From contig NZ_LT699744.1 in assembly GCF_900155385.1 (NCBI RefSeq), positions 391,562-455,561 on the forward strand: a stretch of 64,000 nucleotides of DNA, written 5' to 3'. This document shows, in pieces, positions 7,314-15,045 of the stretch. The position numbers were made by a program, and so were the translations under genes. Each line of letters opens with the position of its first letter. Position 1 is the stretch's first letter. The notes under the pieces are model-generated. The model was not told the origin of the DNA. It saw nothing but the letters and a program-made list of their open reading frames with translations, and did not search any database. The DNA is from Vreelandella massiliensis (GTDB lineage: Bacteria; Pseudomonadota; Gammaproteobacteria; Pseudomonadales; Halomonadaceae).

Positions 7314-8957
7314 ATGTCGTCTATCTTTGAGCAGGACCTGCCCCAAACGCAGGCCAATCACGTCCCGCTGTCACCGCTGACGTTTATCGAGCGCTCGGCG
7401 TCGGTCTACCCCGATTACCCGGCGGTGGTACACGGCAGCACGCGTCGCACCTGGGCCGAGACCTTTGCGCGCTGCCGGCAACTTGCCTCCGCGCTGCAAA
7501 AGCGCGGCCTGAGCCAGGGGGATACCGTTGCGGCGATGCTGCCCAACGTGCCAGCGATGTTTGAAGCGCATTTTGGCGTGCCGCTCGCAGGCTGCGTGCT
7601 CAACACCCTGAACATTCGCCTGGATGCCGAGGCGATCAGCTACATGCTGGAGCACGGCGAGGCCAAGGCGGTACTGGTCGACCCGGAGTTTGCTGGGGTC
7701 ATCCAGGAGGCGGTGGCCAAACTGCCAACCCAGCCGCTTTTGATCGATGTCGCTGATCTGGAGTTTGTCGGCGAAACCCAGGGTATCGGTGAGGTGGAGT
7801 ACGAGGCGCTGCTTGCCGAGGGCGACGCGGATTATCCCTACCAGCTCCCCGAGGACGAATGGCAGGCGATTTCGCTCAACTACACCTCGGGCACCACAGG
7901 CAAGCCCAAAGGCGTGGTGTATCACCACCGCGGCGCCTACCTGAACGCGGTGAGTAATATCCTTGAGTGGGCGATGCCGCACCATCCGGTCTATCTCTGG
8001 ACACTGCCGATGTTTCACTGCAACGGCTGGTGTTTCCCGTGGACCATCGCTGCCAACGCCGGGGTGAGCGTCTGTCTGCGCAAGGTGGACCCCAAGAAAA
8101 TCATGCAGTTGATCGCCGATGAAACGGTCACCCACTTTAGCGGCGCGCCGATTGTGCTCAATGGCTTGGTTAACCTACCCGCCGAAGATAAGCGCGATTT
8201 CGACCATGTGGTGAAAGTGACCACGGCAGGGGCGGCGCCGCCGGCCTCGGTGATTTCCGGCGTCGAGAAGCTGGGTATCGAAGTGACCCACGTTTACGGG
8301 CTGACCGAAGTGTATGGCCCGGTCACCGTGTGCGCTTGGCATGACGCGTGGGACGAGCTGCCGCTTGAAGAGCGCGCCAAGCTCAAAGCCCGCCAAGGGG
8401 TGCGCTATCACATGCTCGAAGCCCTGTGCGTCGCCGACCCCAACACGCTTGAGCCGGTGCCGAAAGATGGCGAAACCATCGGCGAAATCCTGATGCGCGG
8501 CAACAACGTGATGAAGGGGTACCTGAAAAACAAGTCCGCCACGGAGCAGGCGCTAGAGGGCGGCTGGTACCATACCGGCGATCTAGCCGTGTGGCATAAG
8601 GATGGGTACATCGAAATCAAAGACCGCTCCAAAGATATCATCATCTCCGGCGGTGAAAACATCTCCACCATCGAAGTGGAAGATGCGATCTACGCGCACC
8701 CGGCGGTGGAGGAGGCCGCCGTTGTCGCCAAGCCGGACGAAAAATGGGGCGAGACGCCCTGCGCGTTCATCAAATTGAAAGTGGGCTATGGTGAAGTGAC
8801 CGAAGCGGACATTATCGCCCACTGCCGCGAGAAGCTAGCAGGCTACAAAGTGCCCAAGACCATTGTGTTCAGTGAGTTGCCCAAAACCTCCACGGGCAAA
8901 ATCCAGAAATTCGTGCTGCGCGAAGAAGCGCGCAATCAGTCCTCTTCGTCGCAGTGA
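7314..8957 (+). CDS. Acyl-CoA synthetase (AMP-forming fatty-acid / methylmercaptopropionate-type CoA ligase)
   Basis: A 547-residue cytoplasmic enzyme that activates a carboxylic acid with ATP and CoA through an acyl-adenylate. The phosphate loop is YTSGTTGKPKG from residue 190. The MFHCNGWCFPW segment follows, near residues 233-243, then the Y-G-L-T-E motif near 330. The core motif is DRSKDIIISGGENIS near residues 440-455, and the catalytic C-terminal lysine is at about 529 in PKTSTGKIQKF. This pattern fits the AlkK/DmdB branch of medium- or short-chain acyl-CoA ligases. It lies 70 bp after the dehydrogenase and its stop is 17 bp before the next gene's start, so they likely form one operon. 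Confidence 0.92.
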   Translation: MSSIFEQDLPQTQANHVPLSPLTFIERSASVYPDYPAVVHGSTRRTWAETFARCRQLASALQKRGLSQGDTVAAMLPNVPAMFEAHFGVPLAGCVLNTLNIRLDAEAISYMLEHGEAKAVLVDPEFAGVIQEAVAKLPTQPLLIDVADLEFVGETQGIGEVEYEALLAEGDADYPYQLPEDEWQAISLNYTSGTTGKPKGVVYHHRGAYLNAVSNILEWAMPHHPVYLWTLPMFHCNGWCFPWTIAANAGVSVCLRKVDPKKIMQLIADETVTHFSGAPIVLNGLVNLPAEDKRDFDHVVKVTTAGAAPPASVISGVEKLGIEVTHVYGLTEVYGPVTVCAWHDAWDELPLEERAKLKARQGVRYHMLEALCVADPNTLEPVPKDGETIGEILMRGNNVMKGYLKNKSATEQALEGGWYHTGDLAVWHKDGYIEIKDRSKDIIISGGENISTIEVEDAIYAHPAVEEAAVVAKPDEKWGETPCAFIKLKVGYGEVTEADIIAHCREKLAGYKVPKTIVFSELPKTSTGKIQKFVLREEARNQSSSSQ

Positions 8958-8974
8958 ATAAACAGGAGCCAACC

Positions 8975-9823
8975 ATGAGCGAGACGATAATTGGTATTGT
9001 GGGTGCCGGCACCATGGGCCAGGGAATCGCCCAAGTGGTGGTCGCCAGCGGCTTTAGCGTGCGGCTTTACGATGTCGCCGACGAGCAGCTGACCCGCGCG
9101 CAGAAGAGTATCGACAAGGGCCTTGGCAAGCTTGTCACCAAGGAAAAAATCAGTGAGGAAGATAAAACCGCGGCCCTTGAACGGCTTAACACCTCTACCG
9201 CGCTAGAGGCGCTGTCGGATTGCGCGATTATCTTGGAGGCCGCGCCCGAACAGCCGGGACTCAAAGAGAAACTATTTCGTGATTTAAGCCATCTCAGCAG
9301 CGACGCTATTTTGGCCTCCAACACGTCGTCGCTGTCGCTGACGCGCCTGGCGGCGGTCTGCGAGCGACCCGAACGCGTGGTGGGCATGCACTTTTTCAAC
9401 CCGGTGCCGGTGTTGAAGCTGGTCGAAGTCATCCGCGCCGAGCAGACCAGTGACGCCACCGTCGAGCGGATTGAGCAGCTCGCCCGCGATCTGGGCAAAA
9501 CCGCGGTGCCGGTGGGCGACTCCCCCGGCTTTGCCGTCAACCGTCTGCTGGTGCCGATGATTAATGAAGCGGCGTTTCTGGTGCAGGAGGGCGCGGCAAC
9601 GCCCGAGGCGGTGGACGAGGCGATGAAGCTGGGTGCCGCCCATCCGATGGGGCCGCTGGCGCTGGGGGACTTGATCGGTCTGGATGTGTGCCTGGCGATC
9701 ATGGAAGTGCTGCAGGAGGGCTTTGGCGACCCCAAATACCGCCCCTGTCCACTGCTCAAGCGCATGGTGGATGCGGGCTACTTGGGCCGCAAAAGCGGGC
9801 GCGGTTTCCACGTCTACGAATAA
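8975..9823 (+). CDS. 3-hydroxyacyl-CoA (3-hydroxybutyryl-CoA) dehydrogenase
   Basis: A 282-residue NAD-dependent enzyme that oxidises 3-hydroxyacyl-CoA to 3-ketoacyl-CoA. The Rossmann motif is GAGTMGQG at residues 10-17. The catalytic His139 is in GMHFFNPVPVLKLVE, and SPGFAVNRLLVPMINEA follows. Length is typical of single-domain PaaH/Hbd-type proteins, without a crotonase fusion. The start at 8975 has AGGAG 9 nt upstream; an upstream GTG overlapping the ligase stop has no such site. It acts one step after the enoyl-CoA hydratase encoded at 10013. Confidence 0.93.
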   Translation: MSETIIGIVGAGTMGQGIAQVVVASGFSVRLYDVADEQLTRAQKSIDKGLGKLVTKEKISEEDKTAALERLNTSTALEALSDCAIILEAAPEQPGLKEKLFRDLSHLSSDAILASNTSSLSLTRLAAVCERPERVVGMHFFNPVPVLKLVEVIRAEQTSDATVERIEQLARDLGKTAVPVGDSPGFAVNRLLVPMINEAAFLVQEGAATPEAVDEAMKLGAAHPMGPLALGDLIGLDVCLAIMEVLQEGFGDPKYRPCPLLKRMVDAGYLGRKSGRGFHVYE

Positions 9824-9872
9824 CCTCGTGGGCGGTGGATGTGGGTGTTCACCACGCTCGACAAAAGAAGTG

Positions 9873-9914
9873 ATTGCCACCCAACCAAGCGTTCGCTAGG
9901 GTTGGGTGGTCAAT
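9873..9914. other. Long hairpin between the hydroxyacyl-CoA dehydrogenase and enoyl-CoA hydratase genes
   Basis: CCACCCAACC (9877-9886) pairs perfectly with GGTTGGGTGG (9900-9909). It is extended by ATTG/CAAT with one bulged T, and the loop holds a smaller AGCG/CGCT stem. No U-run follows, so it is not a textbook intrinsic terminator. It may be an RNA-stabilising or attenuating structure. Confidence 0.6.
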
Positions 9915-9945
9915 AACCGCTTTAACCGCTTTTAACAATCGCTTG

Positions 9946-10003
9946 TTTAGAACCGATGCTTTCAGAGCAGGTCTTTTCAGAACAGGTGTTTTCAGAACAA
10001 TAG
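9946..10003 (+). repeat. 15-bp tandem repeats encoding a short upstream ORF
   Basis: Copies TTCAGAGCAGGTCTT (9961-9975), TTCAGAACAGGTGTT (9976-9990) and a partial TTCAGAACAATA (9991-10002) follow a degenerate copy at 9946-9960. Read from ATG 9956 to TAG 10001-10003 they spell a 15-residue peptide of SEQVF repeats ending 9 nt before the enoyl-CoA hydratase start. The peptide lacks a clear ribosome binding site. Confidence 0.6.
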
Positions 10004-10012
10004 GGAGCCCCC

Positions 10013-10786
10013 ATGAGCGAAGCCGTGATTGAGAAAGTCGATAACGATGGCGTGGTCCGCCTGACGATCAACCGTCCCCAGGCGCTAAACGCGCTTAACA
10101 GCCAGGTGTTGACCGCACTGGAGAAAGAGCTCACCGAGCTGGAATCGCACCCGAGCCTGCGGGCGGTGTTGATCACCGGCGCGGGCGAGAAGTCCTTCGT
10201 CGCCGGCGCGGACATTACCGAGATGCGCGAAAAAACCCCGGAAGAGGCGCGCGCCTTCGCCGGGCAAGCCCTGCGCACCATCAAGCGTCTGGAAACGCTG
10301 CCGGTGCCGGTGGTCGCGCTGGTCAATGGCTTTTGCCTTGGCGGCGGCTGCGAACTGGCATTGGCCTGCGACTGGGCGGTAGCCAGCGATAACGCTATCT
10401 TCGGCCAGCCGGAAGTCCTGCTTGGGGTTATTCCCGGTTTTGGCGGCACTCAGCGTTTGCCGCGCCGCGTGGGTCCGGCGATGGCGCTGGACCTTTGCAC
10501 CACCGGGCGCAAGATTGACGCCACCGAGGCGCTGCGCATTGGTTTGGTCAACCGGGTGATGCCGCAAGCCGAGCTTGAAGCCTACGCCGATGAGCTCACC
10601 AAGCAGCTAATGGGCAACGGCCCAATGGCAGTGCGCGGTGCCAAGCAAGCGATTCACGACGGCATGGACCAAGACCTCGGCAGCGCCTTGGCATTAGAGA
10701 CCTCTTTGTTTGCGCTCTGCTTTGCCAGCGACGAGCAGACCGAAGGCATGAGTGCTTTCGTCGAGAAGCGTAAACCGAGCTTCTAA
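10013..10786 (+). CDS. Enoyl-CoA hydratase / isomerase (crotonase family)
   Basis: A 257-residue crotonase-fold enzyme that hydrates trans-2-enoyl-CoA. The oxyanion-hole segment FVAGADITEM is near residues 61-70 and GGGCELALACD follows. The two catalytic glutamates are Glu114 and Glu134, 20 residues apart as in rat crotonase, and IPGFGGTQRLPR follows. The start ATG has GGGAG 6 nt upstream. It follows the dehydrogenase by 189 bp that hold a hairpin and tandem repeats, so it may be separately controlled. A methylthioacryloyl-CoA hydratase role is possible from context but not shown by the sequence. Confidence 0.92.
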   Translation: MSEAVIEKVDNDGVVRLTINRPQALNALNSQVLTALEKELTELESHPSLRAVLITGAGEKSFVAGADITEMREKTPEEARAFAGQALRTIKRLETLPVPVVALVNGFCLGGGCELALACDWAVASDNAIFGQPEVLLGVIPGFGGTQRLPRRVGPAMALDLCTTGRKIDATEALRIGLVNRVMPQAELEAYADELTKQLMGNGPMAVRGAKQAIHDGMDQDLGSALALETSLFALCFASDEQTEGMSAFVEKRKPSF

Positions 10787-10811
10787 GCCCGCGTTCATTA
10801 ATCGCGTGAAT

Positions 10812-10846
10812 AAAAAAGAGGCGGGCCAAAAACGGCGCCGCCTCTT
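10812..10846. terminator. Bidirectional intrinsic terminator between the hydratase gene and yghU
   Basis: AAGAGGCGG (10816-10824) pairs with CCGCCTCTT (10838-10846). The A-run at 10812-10817 gives a U-tract for transcripts coming leftward from yghU; the plus-strand tail is weaker (CTTATCT). Confidence 0.75.
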
Positions 10847-10888
10847 CTTATCTGACTTAGCTGTTCTGACTAACGATCTGCCATGTCG

Positions 10889-11764
10889 TCACTCATCCTG
10901 AGTGCCGATTTTATCCTGCGTTTTATGCTCGAAATCGCTGGCGTCGTGACGCTCATGTAGCTGCTCTTCGGGCTCGCCCCAAGTGCGGTTGACCATGCGC
11001 CCGCGCTGAACCGCTGGCCGGATATTGATGTCGTCTGCCCAGCGTTTGACGTGGGTATAGGTGTGCGCTTCAAGGAACTCGGCGGCATCGTAGAGCCGCC
11101 CTAGTACCAGGGCGCCATACCAGGGGTAGATCGCCATATCGGCAATGCTGTACTCGTCGCCGGCCATGTAGCGGTTTTCCGCCAAGTGACGGTCGAGTAC
11201 GTCGAGTTGGCGTTTTACCTCCAGAGTGAAGCGATCAATGGGGTATTTCATTGGCTCCGGGGCGTAAGCGTAGAAGTGGCCAAACCCTCCGCCAAGCAGT
11301 GGCGCACTGCCCATCTGCCAAAATAACCACGAGAGGCACTCGGTGCGTTTGGCGCTCTCCTTGGGCAGAAAGGCGTCAAATTTTTCCGCTAAATAGAGCA
11401 GAATAGCGCCGGACTCAAACACGCGTTGCGGCGGGTTGGTGCTCTTGTCGAGCAGGGCGGGAATCTTGGAGTTGGGGTTGACCTCGACAAAGCCGCTACT
11501 GAACTGTTCGCCTTCGGTGATTTGGATCAGGTGGGCGTCGTAGTCGGCATCGTTGATACCGCGCTCCAGCAGCTCCTCCAGCATGATGGTGACTTTGACC
11601 CCGTTGGGCGTGGCCAGCGAGTAGAGCTGTAGCGGGTGCTTGCCTTCGGGCAGCGCCTCGTCGTAGGTGGGGCCGGCTTCGGGGCGGTTGATATTGGCAA
11701 ATTTACCGCCGTTACCCGGTTCCCATTTCCAGACGCGGGGAGGCGTGTAGCTCTCTTCGCTCAT
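10889..11764 (-). CDS. yghU: Glutathione-dependent disulfide-bond oxidoreductase, GST family (YghU)
   Basis: A 291-residue cytosolic glutathione-S-transferase-like protein of the Nu class. It starts SEESYTPPRVWKW and has the thioredoxin-like N-domain with LYSLATPNGVKV and NPNSKIPALLD, then an all-helical domain with MGSAPLLGGGFGHFYAYAPE, as in E. coli YghU. I set the start at 11764 because AGGAG lies 7 nt upstream on the minus strand; an earlier ATG at 11788 would add 8 residues. Expected role is reduction of organic hydroperoxides or disulfides with bound glutathione. Confidence 0.92.
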   Translation of the reverse strand: MSEESYTPPRVWKWEPGNGGKFANINRPEAGPTYDEALPEGKHPLQLYSLATPNGVKVTIMLEELLERGINDADYDAHLIQITEGEQFSSGFVEVNPNSKIPALLDKSTNPPQRVFESGAILLYLAEKFDAFLPKESAKRTECLSWLFWQMGSAPLLGGGFGHFYAYAPEPMKYPIDRFTLEVKRQLDVLDRHLAENRYMAGDEYSIADMAIYPWYGALVLGRLYDAAEFLEAHTYTHVKRWADDINIRPAVQRGRMVNRTWGEPEEQLHERHDASDFEHKTQDKIGTQDE

Positions 11765-11808
11765 ATCGGTGCTCCTATTATGACGCATTGGCTATCAGTG
11801 CCTTAAGC

Positions 11809-11820
11809 CTAGCACGCTAA
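11809..11820. promoter_or_regulatory. Near-palindrome CTAGCACGCTAA upstream of yghU
   Basis: This 12-mer, 45 bp upstream of the yghU start, differs at one base from the complement of a perfect-arm palindrome in front of the XRE regulator gene (32548-32559). The rest of the 356-bp gap (11765-12120) holds the two inverted repeats listed separately and no gene. Confidence 0.3.
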
Positions 11821-11888
11821 TAGGTGGCGTCTACTAGTGGCCAGGGCTACCGCAGTTAACGCACAACACAATGTTGGTGCGATGGCCT

Positions 11889-11931
11889 CTGATATTTCCG
11901 TTCGTCCTGGGCCTGTCGAAGGACATATCAG
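11889..11931. repeat. Palindromic intergenic element (REP-like)
   Basis: Nested inverted repeats CTGATAT/ATATCAG (11889-11895 and 11925-11931) and GTCCT/AGGAC (11904-11908 and 11920-11924) surround GGGCCTGTCGA. From memory, the core resembles a CGTCCTGAGCCTGTCGAAGGAC-type motif common between genes in many proteobacteria. A second inverted repeat, ATCACCCT with AGGGTGAT, follows near 11942-11974. No promoter or gene is apparent here. Confidence 0.45.
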
Positions 11932-12120
11932 CGTCAGCACATCACCCTATCCCCTTCAACACTCAGGGTGATCGGGTGGTGTGCCATTAAGTAACGAACT
12001 GCAATAACTCTGTACTAGTGGCTAAGCCAGTAGACATGGCGGGCGGTTTTCGCTTCTGCCACCATAACCTTTTAACCGTGATGCCGGGTGATGAGTTTCC
12101 AGACAGGGAGTGGTGATTTA

Positions 12121-13341
12121 ATGCAGGCGCTATGGTCCTATATCAGTGAGCAGAGCCAGAGTATTAGTACCAGCGCCTGGACGCTGCTCATTTTGGGCGT
12201 TTTGCTTTCGCTCAGTATTGTGGTGGATACCATCTCGCGGCGAACGGCGCTGCCCCGCATTTCCTTGCTGGTGTTGGTCGGGGTCGGCTACGCGCTAATA
12301 CAGCAATGGATGTTGGGAGGTGATGCCGAGCCGCTAAACGGGCTGCGCGAGCCGCTGATTAATCTAGCGCTGGTGATGGTGGCGTTTCTGCTCGGCGGTG
12401 AACTGACGCTGTCTCGGCTTAAATCGACAGGGCCTTTGATTTTCGCCCTCTCTGCGGCAGTGGTGGCTGGCTCGCTGGTGACGGTATTTGCGGGTCTCTG
12501 GTTATTGGGTTACTCCTTTGCCTTGGCGCTTTCATTAGCGGCTATTTCCGTGGCCACCGACCCTGCTGCGGTAAGCGAAGCGATTCAAGAGAGCGGGAAA
12601 AATAGCCTTGCTGCTCGGGTGACGCTGGGCATCGTGGCGATCGACGATGCCTGGGGCATTATTGTGTTTGGCCTGTGTATGGCGGTGCTTAGCTGGGTCG
12701 GGGCGACCAGCGGTGGAGCGTCTATCGTGCACGCGCTATGGGAGCTAGGCGGGGCTGTGTTGCTGGGAGTGGCGCTAGGGTTGCCCGCGGCGTGGCTTAC
12801 CGGGCGACTAAAGCCAGGCCGACCCACACAGGCAGAAGCGCTGGCGTTGATGCTTTTAATGGCGGGGCTCTCCAGTTATCTCAACGTATCGGCGCTCTTA
12901 ACGGCAATGGTGGCAGGGTTTGTGATCGTCAATGTCTCCTCGCACCATAGGCGCTCCTTTAGCGAGATAGAGCAAATCGAATGGCCGTTTTTGGTCTTTT
13001 TCTTCGTCTTGGCTGGCGCGAGCCTCAACCTGGCCCATTTGGGTACGGCATTGGGGCTTGTGGCCGCGTATATTGTGCTGCGCAGTATCGGGCGCTATGC
13101 GGGGGGATATTTGGGCGTGCTGGCGGTTCGCGAGCGCCACCTGCAAGCGGATATTGGCCTTGCGTTACTGCCGCAGGCAGGGGTGGCGATGGGGATGGCG
13201 CTACTCGCCGCTGAACGCTTTCCTGATCAAGGTCAGCTGATCGTCGCCACGGTGGTTACGTCGACCATTATCTTTGAAATCTTTGGCCCGCTGTTGGTAA
13301 AGCGTGTCATTGCCAAGCCAGGGAGCCACGATGCACATTGA
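12121..13341 (+). CDS. Cation:proton antiporter (CPA1/NhaP-type)
   Basis: About 406 residues with 12-13 hydrophobic segments; an inner-membrane monovalent cation/H+ exchanger by family. Conserved ion-path signatures are present: ATDPAAVSEAI near residues 145-155 and AIDDAWGII near 180-188. It ends with a short basic and histidine tail. I favour ATG 12121, preceded by GGGAG 10 nt upstream; ATG 12091 and GTG 12088 are in frame and would add 10-11 polar residues. The stop overlaps the start of the MOSC gene by 11 bp. Sodium export fits the presumed saline habitat, but ion choice cannot be read from sequence. Confidence 0.88.
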   Translation: MQALWSYISEQSQSISTSAWTLLILGVLLSLSIVVDTISRRTALPRISLLVLVGVGYALIQQWMLGGDAEPLNGLREPLINLALVMVAFLLGGELTLSRLKSTGPLIFALSAAVVAGSLVTVFAGLWLLGYSFALALSLAAISVATDPAAVSEAIQESGKNSLAARVTLGIVAIDDAWGIIVFGLCMAVLSWVGATSGGASIVHALWELGGAVLLGVALGLPAAWLTGRLKPGRPTQAEALALMLLMAGLSSYLNVSALLTAMVAGFVIVNVSSHHRRSFSEIEQIEWPFLVFFFVLAGASLNLAHLGTALGLVAAYIVLRSIGRYAGGYLGVLAVRERHLQADIGLALLPQAGVAMGMALLAAERFPDQGQLIVATVVTSTIIFEIFGPLLVKRVIAKPGSHDAH

Positions 13342-14146
13342 GAAGCTTTATTGCTATCCGGTGAAGTCGCTAAAAGGGATTGCGTTGACCCAAGCGCAGG
13401 TCCACGCGCATGGTCTGGCGTGGGATCGACGCTGGATGTGGGTGGACAAGCATCGACAGTTTGTCACCCAGCGCCAGCTGCCGGCGCTGGCCACGGTGGC
13501 GGTCGCGCTAACGTATGAGGCGCTGGTACTTTCGCATCCTAACGTCGCACCCTGCTATGTCCCCTTGGCCGAGCCGGAAAGCAATGTATATGACGTAAGT
13601 GTTTGGGGGGATACGTGTCAGGCGTTTTTAGAGAGTGATGACGTCAGCCGTTGGCTTACGGCCGCGCTGGGCCAAGACGCCGAGGGGCTGACGCTTGCGC
13701 GCTTTGCCACGGCGTTTACCCGCCCGGTCGTGTCGAGCGCTCACACCTACTTTGCCGATGGCTATCCGTTTTTAATCACCAATACCGCGTCGCTCGCGGT
13801 GCTCAATGAAGCCTTGAGGGCCAATGGGGAAGCGCCCGTGCCCATGGAGCGCTTTCGGCCCAATATCGTCGTGCACCATACGAAGGCATGGGAGGAGGAT
13901 CGTTGGCAGAGCCTAATGACCGATGATGTGGTGCTCTCCCTAAGAAAGCCGTGCCAACGTTGCAAAATCATCACGATTGACCAACAAACGGCAGAGATTG
14001 CCGAGACGGCTCAGCCACTGAAAACCCTGCTTGAGTTAAATACACAGCCGCATCTTAAAGGAGCGCACTTCGGCCAAAATGCCACGCTCAGCGAGGGCGA
14101 AGGGCGCATGCTGCGAATTGGCGATACGCTGAACGCCAAGTGGTAA
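13331..14146 (+). CDS. MOSC domain protein (YcbX-like N-terminal beta barrel plus MOSC)
   Basis: A 271-residue protein. The N-terminal MOSC-beta domain begins MHIEKLYCYPVKSLKGI. The C-terminal MOSC domain contains RFRPNIVV near residue 175 and the conserved cysteine in KPCQRCKIITID near 207-218. Family members carry sulfur or the molybdenum cofactor and reduce N-hydroxylated compounds. The start ATG lies inside the antiporter gene end, preceded by AGGGAG, so translation is probably coupled. Confidence 0.88.
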   Translation: MHIEKLYCYPVKSLKGIALTQAQVHAHGLAWDRRWMWVDKHRQFVTQRQLPALATVAVALTYEALVLSHPNVAPCYVPLAEPESNVYDVSVWGDTCQAFLESDDVSRWLTAALGQDAEGLTLARFATAFTRPVVSSAHTYFADGYPFLITNTASLAVLNEALRANGEAPVPMERFRPNIVVHHTKAWEEDRWQSLMTDDVVLSLRKPCQRCKIITIDQQTAEIAETAQPLKTLLELNTQPHLKGAHFGQNATLSEGEGRMLRIGDTLNAKW

Positions 14147-14253
14147 TAAATGACTAAGGCTTTTAACTGACGAGCGTTGACGCGCACTACGCTTCGCTCT
14201 ATGGTCTGCTACCAACGATCGGTTTCAGACGCTTACATTTTTCAGGAGTTGCC

Positions 14254-15042
14254 GTGGATCTCGCCACACTCATAGGACTATTGGGAGCCGCCGTACTGGT
14301 AAGCTTGGCGGTGGCTTTAGGCACTTCCCCTGAAGTGTTTATCAACCCCACCGGGCTGTTACTGGTCGTCGGCGGTAGTTTTTTTGTCGTCATGGCGAAA
14401 TTTACCCTTACGCAGTTTAAGTTCGCCTTTAAGGCGGCTGCTCGCGCGTTTAAATTTCAGCTGCCTAATACCCAAGAGAGCATTGACGAGCTGGTAGAGC
14501 TTTCCAAGCTTTCGCGTAAGCAGGGGCTTTTGGTGCTGGAGGGGCAGGATGTCAACTCCCCCTTTCTGGCCAAAGGGCTGCAGATGCTCGCCGATGGTTT
14601 TACCGCGGAAATGATTCAAGAGATGATGGGCAAGGAGCGCCTACTGACCCTGGAACGCAACGAAGCCGGCGGGCGTGTCTTCTCCGCGTTAGGGGAAGTC
14701 TCCCCGGCGATGGGGATGATCGGTACCTTGGTGGGTCTTGTCCAGATGCTCGCCAACATGGACGACCCTTCCATGATCGGCCCGGCCATGGCTGTCGCCC
14801 TGCTCACCACCCTTTACGGCACCATGATCGCCAACATGATCGCGCTACCCATTGCCGACAAGCTCTGGCTGCGGATGAACCAGGAAGCCAAGATGCAGCA
14901 GCTCTGGATCGATGCGTTGCTGGCGATCAAGGGCGATAGAAACCCCCGCGTACTAGAGCAAATGTTGACGATTTACTTGCCCCCCGAGCGGCGTAGCCGA
15001 GACGACGATGCCGGCGAGCGCGGCTCAGAAGAGTCGGCGTGA
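14254..15042 (+). CDS. pomA: Flagellar motor stator protein MotA/PomA
   Basis: A 262-residue inner-membrane protein with four membrane segments: near residues 1-25, 30-50, 148-170 and 180-205. It has the MotA/ExbB proton-channel domain with SPAMGMIGTLVGLVQMLANMDDP. It starts with GTG, preceded by AGGAG 7 nt upstream. The stop is 3 bp before the MotB/PomB start, so the two are translated together. The PomA name (sodium-driven) is inferred from similarity of the N-terminus (LATLIGLLGAAVLV) to PomA and from habitat; a proton-driven motor cannot be excluded. Confidence 0.92.
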   Translation: MDLATLIGLLGAAVLVSLAVALGTSPEVFINPTGLLLVVGGSFFVVMAKFTLTQFKFAFKAAARAFKFQLPNTQESIDELVELSKLSRKQGLLVLEGQDVNSPFLAKGLQMLADGFTAEMIQEMMGKERLLTLERNEAGGRVFSALGEVSPAMGMIGTLVGLVQMLANMDDPSMIGPAMAVALLTTLYGTMIANMIALPIADKLWLRMNQEAKMQQLWIDALLAIKGDRNPRVLEQMLTIYLPPERRSRDDDAGERGSEESA

Positions 15043-15045
15043 TTC

